From: Lawsonella sp012842085
GTDB taxonomy: Bacteria > Actinomycetota > Actinomycetes > Mycobacteriales > Mycobacteriaceae
Length of the DNA stretch: 64,000 bases
Reading direction: 5' to 3'
NCBI GenBank assembly: GCA_036749735.1
Contig: DAINXV010000002.1
Span: forward strand, 361,658-425,657
Under the pieces are notes generated by a model. The model was not told the DNA's origin. It did no database searches and saw nothing but the letters and a program-made list of their open reading frames with translations. Shown here in pieces: positions 50,296-59,363 of the stretch (position 1 is the first letter of the stretch; each line of letters begins with the position of its first letter). Made by a program: the position numbers and the translations under genes.

Positions 50296-51814
50296 CCCCG
50301 GTCGTGCACTCGGTTCCGAAACTGAATACGGCATAATTAGCCCCGGGCAGCCATCGCTAAGCCCTATTAGTACTTCCACCTCAGTAGTGCTGGCTTACGC
50401 AGACAGCTTGGGACTGGGAGCCGACGATCGTACCCGGTGGGATTTCAGCCCCGAATACCCACTTCGTGATACCCGTGGTTTTGATCTTGGTTTGGCTCGT
50501 CCAACTCCAAATATCAACCCGAATGCCCCGGGGCTTGCGAACCTCGTTCTTTACAATGGCGGCCGCTTCTATGTGGATCATGCCCACCCAGAGTACTCCA
50601 CCCCGGAGGTGGACGACCCACTGGCCGCGGTTTTGTGGGACAAAGCAGGGGACAGAATTGCTTTCCGCGCGTGCCAGCATCTGCAAACGCAGCAGAAAGG
50701 GTTTCCCGTCGTCTTGTATAAAAACAATGTGGACGGCAAAGGTGCCTCATATGGTACGCACGAAAACTACTCGGTAGCACGCAGTGTGCCGTTTTCGATT
50801 TTGGCGCACTCCCTGATTCCTTTTTTCGTGTCACGCATTGTTTACACGGGTGCGGGACGGGTAGGTCTAGGCCCAGCTAGCGAAAAACCTGGTTACCAAA
50901 TCTCTCAACGGGCAGACTATATCGAAACTGAAATAAGTTTGGAGACAACCCTCAACAGAGGAATCATCAATACCCGCGATGAGCCGCATGCCGACTACGA
51001 GAACTGGCGCCGCCTGCACGTCATTGTGGGGGACGGCAACATGTCTGAGGTTGCCCAATATTTAAAGATTGGTCTTACCAGCCTGGTCATTGACGCCATT
51101 GAACACGGGGAAGATTTTTCCGACCTGACCCTCGAAGATCCCGTAGCGGATATTAAACACCTTTCCCGCGACCTCGAGTGCTCCACGTCGCTTAGCCTTG
51201 CAGACGGCCGGCAGCTGACCGCTATTGAAATACAACGCGAGTACTTGGAGAGGGTCGTGCGCAAACTTACGGAAGAGGGATCTAGTTTCTCTGAAGAGCG
51301 CACTAGTGACCTTTTTGAGCGTTGGGAAAAGGTGCTGGACGACCTGGAGGAATCCCCTCTAAGCACGGCCGGTTATCTGGATTGGACCGCGAAGCTTGCA
51401 TTGCTGGAAGGTATTCGCCAACGTAATGGTCTGGAGTGGGATCACGCCAAACTGGCCGCTTTGGATTTGGCCTACGCGAATATTAGTCCTTCTGGAATAT
51501 TCCAGAAGCTCGTCAATGCTGGACGAATGGAAACGCTGCTGACAGAGGAAAGTATTTTGCGTGCTACTTTCACTCCGCCCTCCGGGACTCGTGCCTGGCT
51601 GCGCGGCCAAATGGTAGAGAAGTTCGGATCCGAAATAGCTGCCGCCTCCTGGGATCGTTTAGTAGTTCGTAAACCAGATGACGGACACTTAACATTGTTA
51701 GTGTCGGATCCTTTGTCGATGACACGTGACGATGTTGTCGATGTGATCAATAATTCCGAATCAGCAGTTGATGTTGTTACTGCTCTGCAGGACAGTATGA
51801 AAGGACAAAGCTAA
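50255..51814 (+). CDS. dop: Pup deamidase/depupylase Dop
   Basis: A 519-residue glutamine-synthetase-fold enzyme that converts the C-terminal Gln of Pup to Glu and also removes Pup from substrates. The core begins ALGSETEYGIISPGQP (residues 19-34) with the metal-binding acidic residues, then HPEYSTPEVDDPLAA and THENYSVAR. The best start is TTG 50255, inside the end of arc, as no other start codon precedes GSETEYGI; the overlap implies coupled translation. The extended loop after GSETEYG is typical of Dop and absent from PafA. The stop overlaps the pup start by one base (TAATG). Confidence 0.92.
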   Translation: MTFDYFRNLPTATSPGRALGSETEYGIISPGQPSLSPISTSTSVVLAYADSLGLGADDRTRWDFSPEYPLRDTRGFDLGLARPTPNINPNAPGLANLVLYNGGRFYVDHAHPEYSTPEVDDPLAAVLWDKAGDRIAFRACQHLQTQQKGFPVVLYKNNVDGKGASYGTHENYSVARSVPFSILAHSLIPFFVSRIVYTGAGRVGLGPASEKPGYQISQRADYIETEISLETTLNRGIINTRDEPHADYENWRRLHVIVGDGNMSEVAQYLKIGLTSLVIDAIEHGEDFSDLTLEDPVADIKHLSRDLECSTSLSLADGRQLTAIEIQREYLERVVRKLTEEGSSFSEERTSDLFERWEKVLDDLEESPLSTAGYLDWTAKLALLEGIRQRNGLEWDHAKLAALDLAYANISPSGIFQKLVNAGRMETLLTEESILRATFTPPSGTRAWLRGQMVEKFGSEIAAASWDRLVVRKPDDGHLTLLVSDPLSMTRDDVVDVINNSESAVDVVTALQDSMKGQS

Positions 51815-52005
51815 TGCCACAGAAGCAAGTTTTTGGTGGTCACGGAAGTGGCGGAAGCGGTGACGAAGGAGAGTTCGGAGGCGGCCAAGCTTCCATGCAA
51901 GCAAGCGTAAGCGAAGCTGATGAACTTCTGGAGGAGATCGACGGCATGCTCGAAACGAATGCCGAAGAATTTGTTCTCTCCTTTGTGCAAAAAGGCGGCC
52001 AGTAA
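51814..52005 (+). CDS. pup: prokaryotic ubiquitin-like protein Pup
   Basis: A 63-residue modifier attached to lysines of target proteins. It ends LSFVQKGGQ, so it is the Gln form that Dop must deamidate to Glu before ligation. Residues 28-55 (MQASVSEADELLEEIDGML and onward) form the helical segment that binds the Arc/Mpa coiled coil; the Gly-rich N-terminus is disordered. The ATG overlaps the dop stop by one base. pafA starts only 5 bases later; in mycobacteria the proteasome genes prcB and prcA stand in this gap. Confidence 0.97.
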   Translation: MPQKQVFGGHGSGGSGDEGEFGGGQASMQASVSEADELLEEIDGMLETNAEEFVLSFVQKGGQ

Positions 52006-52010
52006 AACCG

Positions 52011-53396
52011 ATGGAGCGCCGGATTGCAGGTGTGGAAACCGAATACGGTATTGCCTGTTTGAAAGACGGCAAACAAAGAATGTCTGCCGACGAAATTGCC
52101 TACCAACTTTTTCAGCCAGTAGTTGAGCAATATCATTCTTCAAATGTTTTCACCCGCAACGGTTCTCGTCTTTATTTAGATGTTGGCGCGCATCCCGAAT
52201 ACGCTACCTGTGAATGCGATTCCGTTTTCCAACTGCTCACCTACATTAGAGCCGGTGACGAGGAAATGAACGCGTTGGCGCTGGAGGCAGAGGCACGTCT
52301 GGAAAAGACCGGTATCGGGGGAGAGGTCTATCTTTTCAAAAACAATACTGATGCCTCTGGAAGTACCTTTGGCTCGCATGAGAACTACCTCATTGAACGC
52401 GACATCGATTTTTATAACCTTTCCAAGGCGCTCATTCCATTTCTTGTCACCAGACAGCTTATTTGTGGTGCTGGAAAAGTATTAAAAGATCCGGAAACGG
52501 GCGAAACAACATTCCGCCTTTCACAACGTGCCGAGCATGTCTTTGACGGCGTATCGTCTGCCACCACACGATCACGGCCGATCATCAACACTCGTGACGA
52601 GCCTTTGGCAGATTCGGAACGTTTCCGTCGGCTCCACGTTATCGTGGGGGACTCTACGATGGCGGAACCAACTACGGCACTCAAAATCGGGACCACGATG
52701 ATGATGCTGGAAATGCTGGAAGATGGTGTTGATTTTCCAGATTTCACTCCGCAAGATCCCATTAAAGCCATTCGTATCGTTTCGAAAGATATTTTTGGCC
52801 ACGCCAAATTCCCTTTGCAAAATGGTGCTGACAAAGAATTTGCTTCTGCGCTCGAAACCCAAAAAATATGTTTTGAGCTGGCCAACGACTGGTTTCAAAC
52901 CCGCCGTATTAATGACCAAACAAAGTGCTACAAATACGTCCTGAAGCTTTGGCGAAAAGTACTGAGCGCTATTGAGTCGCAGGATTTAACAAGCTTGGAA
53001 CGTGACATTGACTGGGTCATTAAAAGATCTCTTATAAAAAGCCAATGTGACCGCCAAGATATGGAATTAGCCGATCCCCGGTGCGCATTTCTTGATCTCA
53101 CGTATCACGATATTCGACCGGGGCGTGGCATATTTAGCCTCCTTGAACAGCGCGGACTCGTCAACCGCATCACCACACCAGAAACTGTTAGCGAGGCTCG
53201 TAACACTCCACCGAAAACTACGCGAGCGTACGGACGAGGCCTTTTTGTCGCCCGTGCCTTAGATACAAATACTCCCTTTACGGCTGACTGGGCGCGCGTT
53301 AAGACACTTTCGAATGATCCTTGCGAGTTAGAAATGGACGATCCTTTTACTCCGATAACACCCCACGTTGAGTCGCTTATTTCTGCGATGGGATGA
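52011..53396 (+). CDS. pafA: Pup ligase PafA
   Basis: A 461-residue glutamine-synthetase-fold enzyme that uses ATP to couple the C-terminal Glu of Pup to substrate lysines. It begins RRIAGVETEYGIACLKDG (metal-binding Glu residues), has VGAHPEYATCECDS, FGSHENYLIERDIDF and IINTRDEPLADSERFRRLHVIVGDS. It aligns with Dop along most of its length but lacks the Dop-specific N-terminal loop. It completes a Pup-conjugation and removal set lying within 5 kb. Confidence 0.96.
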   Translation: MERRIAGVETEYGIACLKDGKQRMSADEIAYQLFQPVVEQYHSSNVFTRNGSRLYLDVGAHPEYATCECDSVFQLLTYIRAGDEEMNALALEAEARLEKTGIGGEVYLFKNNTDASGSTFGSHENYLIERDIDFYNLSKALIPFLVTRQLICGAGKVLKDPETGETTFRLSQRAEHVFDGVSSATTRSRPIINTRDEPLADSERFRRLHVIVGDSTMAEPTTALKIGTTMMMLEMLEDGVDFPDFTPQDPIKAIRIVSKDIFGHAKFPLQNGADKEFASALETQKICFELANDWFQTRRINDQTKCYKYVLKLWRKVLSAIESQDLTSLERDIDWVIKRSLIKSQCDRQDMELADPRCAFLDLTYHDIRPGRGIFSLLEQRGLVNRITTPETVSEARNTPPKTTRAYGRGLFVARALDTNTPFTADWARVKTLSNDPCELEMDDPFTPITPHVESLISAMG

Positions 53397-53398
53397 TC

Positions 53399-53411
53399 TA
53401 GCATCGATAGT
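53399..53411 (+). promoter_or_regulatory. candidate leaderless promoter of pafB
   Basis: TAGCAT (53399-53404), seven bases, then the pafB GTG at 53412. It lies just past the pafA stop and would let pafBC be expressed apart from the Pup genes. Confidence 0.4.
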
Positions 53412-54386
53412 GTGGATAAGAAAAGAAAAGTTTCTCCCTATGAGCGTCAACTAAACCTCATTGTGGCGCTTTTAAACACTCCAGCATATCTGACGGCTGA
53501 AGAAATTCGCGAAACGGTGGCCGGTTACGGCAACTCTGGTGAAGCGTTTCGACAAATGTTTGAGCGCGACAAGCGAGATATTCAATCGCTAGGTGTGCCT
53601 TTGCAAGTTGGACGTGATGACAATAATCCCCATGTAGATGGATACCGCATTGTTGCGGAGGATTACAGCTATCCACCTATTGACTTTTCAAGCGATGAAA
53701 TGCGTACGCTTGCGATCGCTGTACAACTATTTACCGAAGAAGGATACGGCAGCGCAAAAAGCGCGCTAGACAAACTTCACACTAAGCATCTAACTCACCC
53801 TGAATTTAATTTCGTTAATACGCGTAAACCATTGTCCGAAGAAATGATCGGTAACCTTACAGTGCTTAGCGATGCTGCAGTGCAGCGGAAAGTGGTGAAG
53901 TTTCCTTACCATACGGCATTGCAGTTCTCTCTTGAGGAAAGGCTATTGGAACCGTGGGGGATAGTGGCTGACCAGGGCAAATGGTACTGCCTTGGTTATG
54001 ATTTAAACCGTGACGACCTGCGAGTGTTTCGCGTCTCGCGGATTAGAGGTCCAGTTACTGACACAGGTGACGTAGCGCAGCATACGGTTCCCCAACAACC
54101 TATTAGAGACTTGCTGCACGAAAAATTGGCGCATGTTCGGCAATACACGTCAGCAGTTGTGGATGTGCAGAAAGATACTGCTCAGTTGCTGGTTGACGCT
54201 GCAGATCGAACCGAGAGTAGAAAAGAAGTAACTCGGTGTTATTTCGATGCCGTCAGTACTCCGTGGCTATTGTCTGCTGTTTTGGCAGAAGGTAAAGATG
54301 CTTGGGTCATCAGCCCGGAATCTTTGCGGAACGACATAATTTCTACCTTGGAACAAGTAGCTTCGGGGAAGAAGGTTTCACAATGA
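53412..54386 (+). CDS. pafB: PafB, WYL-domain transcriptional activator subunit
   Basis: A 324-residue regulator with an N-terminal winged helix-turn-helix (ERQLNLIVALLNTPAYLTAE, about residues 11-30), a central WYL domain (LEPWGIVADQGKWYCLGYDLNRDDLRVFRVSRI, quoted only in part: LEPWGIVADQGKWYCLG) and a C-terminal WCX extension. In mycobacteria the PafB-PafC heterodimer activates DNA-damage genes independently of LexA/RecA after sensing single-stranded DNA. It overlaps pafC by four bases (ATGA). Confidence 0.93.
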   Translation: MDKKRKVSPYERQLNLIVALLNTPAYLTAEEIRETVAGYGNSGEAFRQMFERDKRDIQSLGVPLQVGRDDNNPHVDGYRIVAEDYSYPPIDFSSDEMRTLAIAVQLFTEEGYGSAKSALDKLHTKHLTHPEFNFVNTRKPLSEEMIGNLTVLSDAAVQRKVVKFPYHTALQFSLEERLLEPWGIVADQGKWYCLGYDLNRDDLRVFRVSRIRGPVTDTGDVAQHTVPQQPIRDLLHEKLAHVRQYTSAVVDVQKDTAQLLVDAADRTESRKEVTRCYFDAVSTPWLLSAVLAEGKDAWVISPESLRNDIISTLEQVASGKKVSQ

Positions 54387-55327
54387 AATCGCTGGACAAG
54401 GTAGCTCTCGCTTTAGAGATTATTCCGTATTTGTCACAGCACCCAGGAATATCTCAACAAACCGTGGCAGACCATTTTGGCATCTCCACAAAAGAGCTTT
54501 ACGCAATACTAGAAGTAGCAGTCTGCTGTGGATTACCAGGCTACTTTGGGGGAGACCTCATTGATATTGATATCTGGGGTGACAATCTCTACGTTTACGA
54601 GGGTATGGGACTTGATCAGCCGCTGCGTCTTTCACGAAGCGAACAAGCTTCATTGACGTTAGCATTAAGAGCACTTGAACAGGTGCCTGGATTTGTTTCA
54701 TCAAAAACTGTGCAATCAATACTTCATAAATTAGACACCGCTAAGAACAAGGTGAATAGCGCCGCCCCCTCCATTGAACCCGCGACTACCGAATCGGATA
54801 ATTTGGGTGAGCTCATTTCTGAAGCATGCGAACAGCACCGAGTTCTTTCCTTCTCCTATCTGTCAGGAACGGGCGACTACGAATCGAATCGCGAAGCTCT
54901 TCCCATTACCGTAATCGTCCAGGATAGTCACGCCTATATGGTGGGATGGGACATCGAGGCAGAAGAACTGAAACGCTTTAGATTTGACCGCATGTCGGAT
55001 GTTTTGAAACGCCACCTTTGGCGAAAAGATTATCCTGTCAACTCGCTCCAATTAAGCAATTTTTTGGAAAATGCAGAGGCACCAAATCTTGCAACTGTAG
55101 AAGTTAAAAGAGATGCAGTTTGGCTTGTGGAGCAGCTGGGACTTACTGATCTTGTAGTAGAACAAAACTCTATGCGCGGTGTTTTGGGATACTACACAAA
55201 GGAATGGTTGCTCCGTACGGCGTTAAAGTTTGCTCCCTATCTACGGATTATTCACCCGGATGGTGCTGCAAAGTTTGTCGAGCAGCACGCCGATGCGGCT
55301 TTAGCACGGTACACTAGCCATACATAG
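54383..55327 (+). CDS. pafC: PafC, WYL-domain partner of PafB
   Basis: A 314-residue paralogue of PafB. I chose ATG 54383, which overlaps the pafB stop; upstream frame lies inside pafB. The N-terminal helix-turn-helix shows ISQQTVADHFGISTKELYA (about residues 25-43). The WYL region has SFSYLSGTGDY, HAYMVGWDIEAEELKRFRFD. Together with PafB it should form the DNA-damage-responsive activator. It ends 32 bases before tatA. Confidence 0.93.
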   Translation: MKSLDKVALALEIIPYLSQHPGISQQTVADHFGISTKELYAILEVAVCCGLPGYFGGDLIDIDIWGDNLYVYEGMGLDQPLRLSRSEQASLTLALRALEQVPGFVSSKTVQSILHKLDTAKNKVNSAAPSIEPATTESDNLGELISEACEQHRVLSFSYLSGTGDYESNREALPITVIVQDSHAYMVGWDIEAEELKRFRFDRMSDVLKRHLWRKDYPVNSLQLSNFLENAEAPNLATVEVKRDAVWLVEQLGLTDLVVEQNSMRGVLGYYTKEWLLRTALKFAPYLRIIHPDGAAKFVEQHADAALARYTSHT

Positions 55328-55359
55328 TTACCAATATTTTTAAGTATTTGGAGGACAGG

Positions 55360-55641
55360 ATGCCCAATATTGGATGGCCAGAGATTCTCATTATTCTACT
55401 TGTGGTCGTCGTCCTGTTTGGGGCAAGCAAACTACCCGAGCTAGCTCGTTCAATGGGCCGCTCCCTTCGCATCTTTAAGTCAGAGTTGAAAGAAATGAAG
55501 AATGAAAACTCTGACAAAAAGGCAGAAAAGAAAAACAAAAAGAAGGAAGAAATTCTCGGGGCAGAAGACGACGCTGCAGAGGCGGTTGTAGTCGAAGAAC
55601 CAACGATCGCTGAAGAAGTATCTGCAGATAAAACTGATTAG
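55360..55641 (+). CDS. tatA: Sec-independent translocase protein TatA
   Basis: A 93-residue protein. ATG 55360 is chosen because GGAGGA is 4 bases upstream; the in-frame TTG at 55348 overlaps the ribosome site. It has a single N-terminal membrane helix (WPEILIILLVVVVLFG), the hinge GASKLPELARSMG, an amphipathic helix, and a charged Lys/Glu-rich tail. This is the TatA/E type; TatB is not adjacent. It forms the twin-arginine export pore with TatC, the next gene. Confidence 0.94.
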   Translation: MPNIGWPEILIILLVVVVLFGASKLPELARSMGRSLRIFKSELKEMKNENSDKKAEKKNKKKEEILGAEDDAAEAVVVEEPTIAEEVSADKTD

Positions 55642-55666
55642 CGTAACAGCGAAGGCACCACGTTAG

Positions 55667-56734
55667 TTGTCTCGAAAGAAACGTCTGCGCACACCTGAAG
55701 AAAAGATGGCTCTCGCCGAGCACTTCCGAGAGCTCAGAAAACGCGTAGTAATCATTGCTGTCGTTGTTTTCGTGTCAATGATCTTTGGGTTTATCTGGTA
55801 CAACACTCGACTGTTTGGCATTATCCCGAGTTTGGGTGACATTCTTCGGAAGCCATATTGTTCGATTCCCCCAGAAGCGCGTTTGCAGTTAGGGCCTGAA
55901 GGCAGCGAATGCCGACTACTTGCCACCGGTCCTTTTGAGCAGTTCATGCTGCGCTTAAAGGTTGGCGCAGTAGCCGGGATAGTTGTTACCAGCCCGATCT
56001 GGGTCTACCAAGTGTGGGCTTTTATTGCGCCTGGTTTGTACAAGAAAGAAAAGAAAGTCACGCTGATTTATGTCGCCGCGGCGTCTATTCTTTTCATGAT
56101 CGGCGCGGTGCTGGCCTACTACGTAGTCTCTAAAGCTTTGGACTTTTTGCTGCAGATGGGCAATAACGTCCAGATCACAGCATTATCCGGTTCGCAGTAC
56201 TTTAATTTTGTTTTAGCTCTTATCGTCATTTTTGGGCTAAGTTTTGAGCTTCCCCTACTGCTCGTCACCCTTAATATTCTTGGCCTGCTTCGCTACGAGC
56301 AACTTAAGAAGTGGCGCAGGTTCATGATCTTTGGGTTGTTCTGTTTTGCTGCATTTGTCACCCCTGGCGGCGACCCGCTATCCATGTCGGCATTGGCGTT
56401 GACACTCACAATTTTGCAAGAGATTGCAATTCAGATCTGCCGCATAAACGACAAACGTAGAGCTAAAAAACAAGCCAAGCTTATGGATGTGGACGATGAC
56501 AGTGCCAGCGAACTTGACCCTGTCTCGCCACTGGACGATCCAGAGGACGACATAGCCGCCTCGGAGATTCCCGCCCCCGCACCTCTTGCGGAAGAAAATA
56601 AAGCTTCCAGCTATGAAGAGGTGTCCGAAAAATGGGGTTGGGTCGATGACGATATTGAGGTGATCGATACTCCTCCCGAACAAGCTGCTTTAACTGCTGG
56701 CGATGAGAAAGAGAAGGATCCCTCTTCACAATGA
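55667..56734 (+). CDS. tatC: Sec-independent translocase protein TatC with long acidic tail
   Basis: A 355-residue membrane protein that recognises twin-arginine signal peptides. TTG start 25 bases after the tatA stop, giving LAEHFRELRKRVVII in the N-terminal cytoplasmic segment, a family signature. About six transmembrane helices span residues 27-250, including SPIWVYQVWAFIAPGLYKKEKK and FVTPGGDPLSM. The last 100 residues are acidic and low in complexity (DVDDDSASELDPVSPLDDP), longer than in most bacteria but seen in actinobacteria. It overlaps helY by four bases. Confidence 0.93.
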   Translation: MSRKKRLRTPEEKMALAEHFRELRKRVVIIAVVVFVSMIFGFIWYNTRLFGIIPSLGDILRKPYCSIPPEARLQLGPEGSECRLLATGPFEQFMLRLKVGAVAGIVVTSPIWVYQVWAFIAPGLYKKEKKVTLIYVAAASILFMIGAVLAYYVVSKALDFLLQMGNNVQITALSGSQYFNFVLALIVIFGLSFELPLLLVTLNILGLLRYEQLKKWRRFMIFGLFCFAAFVTPGGDPLSMSALALTLTILQEIAIQICRINDKRRAKKQAKLMDVDDDSASELDPVSPLDDPEDDIAASEIPAPAPLAEENKASSYEEVSEKWGWVDDDIEVIDTPPEQAALTAGDEKEKDPSSQ

Positions 56735-59355
56735 GCAATGAATTAACGAGGACGATTGTTCAGGATTTTGTGGACAGTCGCTCGTTTCCGCTCGACTTTT
56801 TTCAATCTGAAGCTATCGACCATATTGCTACCGGCCACAATGTTGTTGTCAGTGCACCCACTGGGGCCGGAAAGACTGTCATTGCAGAAGCAGCGGCAGA
56901 GTTAGCGCTTAAACAAGGTTTTAAGCTTTTTTACACAACCCCCATCAAAGCGTTATCGAACCAAAAATTTCGAGATTTTTCCCAACAGTGGGGCGTTCAT
57001 AACGTTGGGCTTCTTACCGGCGATAATGCCATCAATGGTGATGCCGCAATCGTTGTCATGACAACTGAAGTACTGCGAAACATGCTGTATTCAGATTCTT
57101 CGACGTTGAGTGGCTTGCGGTATGTAGTAATGGATGAAGTCCACTACCTGTCAGATGAATTTAGGGGAGCTGTCTGGGAGGAAATAATTCTTTCTCTCCC
57201 GGAGGATGTTCAGCTCATTGCACTGTCTGCGACCATTGGTAACACTGAACAGTTTGGTGACTGGATTTCTACTGTGATGGGGGATACCAAGGTTGTACAA
57301 ACCGATTTTCGGCCTGTCCCGCTAACCACCAATTTGCTGGTGGGAAGTACTATTTATCCTTTAGAAAGTTCTCGAGGGGATTTTCTTTCACGACATCTTG
57401 AAAAACGTATTTCCCAGCTAAGTCAAAAACCTTATCGAGCCCCACGTTTTCCCAACCGGGTAAGTATTGTTGAAACGCTGCAACGCGAAAACTTATTACC
57501 CGCGATTGAGTTTATTTTCTCTCGTGCTGGCTGCGATGCTGCTTTGAAACAATGTGGACGGTCCAAACTAACCCTTACGACTAAAGAAGAACGGCGCAGC
57601 ATTCTTACGCATATTGATGAACGTTGCGAGTCCTTGAATGAAGCCGACCGTATTACCCTCGGTTTTACGGCCTGGAGGGCACTCCTTGGACGCGGATACG
57701 CCGCTCACCACGCTGGCATGCTACCTCTCTTCCGACAGGTAGTTGAGGAGCTTTTTGCTGAGGGACTTGTCAAAGTTGTTTTTGCTACCGAAACCTTGGC
57801 AATGGGCATTAATATGCCCGCTCGCGCGGTAGTGATCGAGAAGCTTACGAAATATAATGGCGTCACGCACGTAGAGCTGAGTTCCAGTCAGTTTGCGCAG
57901 CTCACCGGACGCGCAGGACGGCGTGGAATCGACGAAGAAGGCCATGCAGTAGTTTATTACTCACCGGATATTGAGCTGCCTAAATTGTGGGACATTTCGC
58001 ACGGTGACCCGGCCCCTCTGATTAGTAGTTTCAAAGTCGGTTACAACATGGTCGTTAACCTGTTGTCGCATTACGACCTGGATGATGCGCTGGATCTTTT
58101 GCATCAATCTTTTGGGCAGTTCCAAGCTAACCAATCAGTGGTAGAAAGTCAGCGCCAACTTAACAGGGCGAATCGCAAACTTAAGAAACTTGATGCGAAA
58201 CTTCCCGAAGGTTTAATCGAGTACCTCGATATTGTTTCTGAGCTTGATCTTTTAGAGAAACAGTGGCGCAAAGATTCCCGCTTCCATAAACGAAGTTCCA
58301 TGTCTCGCAAAGAATTTGGGAAACTTCGGAGAGGCGATGTTATCTGCGTGCGGGTTCGTCGCAAACCAGTTCTAGCGGTGGTGCTCAGCGGCCTATATAA
58401 GGGGAAGGTCCGCGTAGCCACTAGCAATTGGGTAGGGCAAGTTTCGCTTTCAGATGTGCGAGGATCTTCCCATCCGCTGGGGAAAGTAAAACTTCCGAAG
58501 TCTCAGGATCCTGACAGCTCATTTGTTATTAAAGCCGCACGTAAGGGCCTTAATCGTTCACAGATAAGGATTCCGCGAGCGGCGCGCAAGGAGAAAGCTC
58601 CCCGTCCGCCTCGGAAGATTGCTATTCTTCGACGTGAGTTGCGTCAGCATCCACTGCACCGGTCTCTTTCCAATTCGGAGATTGCTGATCTGAACCGCAA
58701 CCGTCACCGGCTAATTCGGCAGAAAACTAAAGCTTCGAAGACTATTTCAGAAGCAACTAGTACGCTGGGCGCCGAGTTTTCTGCAGTGTGCAATATTTTG
58801 CAACAGTCTGGTTACCTGACGGATGACTATGCACTCACCAATGCTGGTGAACTGCTGCGCGAAATCTACAATGAGACAGATTTTCTGTGCGCTGAACTTA
58901 TTCGCGAGAAAATATGGGACGGCTTGGATCCAGCCGAACTAGCTGGTCTTTTTTCGGCCCTTACTGGAGAAGCCCGGAAAGATAGCGACATTGCTTGGCC
59001 TCCGTCACCAACTGACTCTTTGGATGATGCATTACAGCAGGTGCAACGGTTGGCGCGAGATATTTCACGGCTCGAGGCTCGGCAACGGTTGTCCCTCACC
59101 CGGGACTTGTTCGGTGGGTTTGTCACGCCGGTGCACCAATGGGCGTGTGGCGCCCCCCTTGAACATTGTTTGGTTGTGGCGAAGATGGCAGGATTGGATA
59201 TTTCTCCAGGGGATTTTGTGCGCCATATTAGGCACACTGTGGATCTTTTGGCGCAGGTAATTAACTTGAGTGATGAAATATCTCCCGCGCTTACCGATGT
59301 CGCGCGGCAAGCCAAAAAAGCGCTGCAACGAGACATTGTTATTGATCATTTTTAA
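56731..59355 (+). CDS. helY: HelY-type Ski2-like RNA helicase
   Basis: An 874-residue superfamily II helicase resembling M. tuberculosis HelY (Rv2092c) and eukaryotic Ski2/Mtr4. Motifs in order: Q-motif region FPLDFFQSEAIDHI, Walker A SAPTGAGKTVIAEA (about residues 39-52), TPIKALSNQKF, DEVHYLSDEFRG, ALSATIGN, then FATETLAMGINMPARAVVIE and QLTGRAGRRGIDEEG in the second RecA domain. A long C-terminal domain follows. It probably unwinds RNA in decay or ribosome work. It lies after tatC as in mycobacteria and corynebacteria. Confidence 0.93.
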   Translation: MSNELTRTIVQDFVDSRSFPLDFFQSEAIDHIATGHNVVVSAPTGAGKTVIAEAAAELALKQGFKLFYTTPIKALSNQKFRDFSQQWGVHNVGLLTGDNAINGDAAIVVMTTEVLRNMLYSDSSTLSGLRYVVMDEVHYLSDEFRGAVWEEIILSLPEDVQLIALSATIGNTEQFGDWISTVMGDTKVVQTDFRPVPLTTNLLVGSTIYPLESSRGDFLSRHLEKRISQLSQKPYRAPRFPNRVSIVETLQRENLLPAIEFIFSRAGCDAALKQCGRSKLTLTTKEERRSILTHIDERCESLNEADRITLGFTAWRALLGRGYAAHHAGMLPLFRQVVEELFAEGLVKVVFATETLAMGINMPARAVVIEKLTKYNGVTHVELSSSQFAQLTGRAGRRGIDEEGHAVVYYSPDIELPKLWDISHGDPAPLISSFKVGYNMVVNLLSHYDLDDALDLLHQSFGQFQANQSVVESQRQLNRANRKLKKLDAKLPEGLIEYLDIVSELDLLEKQWRKDSRFHKRSSMSRKEFGKLRRGDVICVRVRRKPVLAVVLSGLYKGKVRVATSNWVGQVSLSDVRGSSHPLGKVKLPKSQDPDSSFVIKAARKGLNRSQIRIPRAARKEKAPRPPRKIAILRRELRQHPLHRSLSNSEIADLNRNRHRLIRQKTKASKTISEATSTLGAEFSAVCNILQQSGYLTDDYALTNAGELLREIYNETDFLCAELIREKIWDGLDPAELAGLFSALTGEARKDSDIAWPPSPTDSLDDALQQVQRLARDISRLEARQRLSLTRDLFGGFVTPVHQWACGAPLEHCLVVAKMAGLDISPGDFVRHIRHTVDLLAQVINLSDEISPALTDVARQAKKALQRDIVIDHF

Positions 59356-59363
59356 GGATTGTG

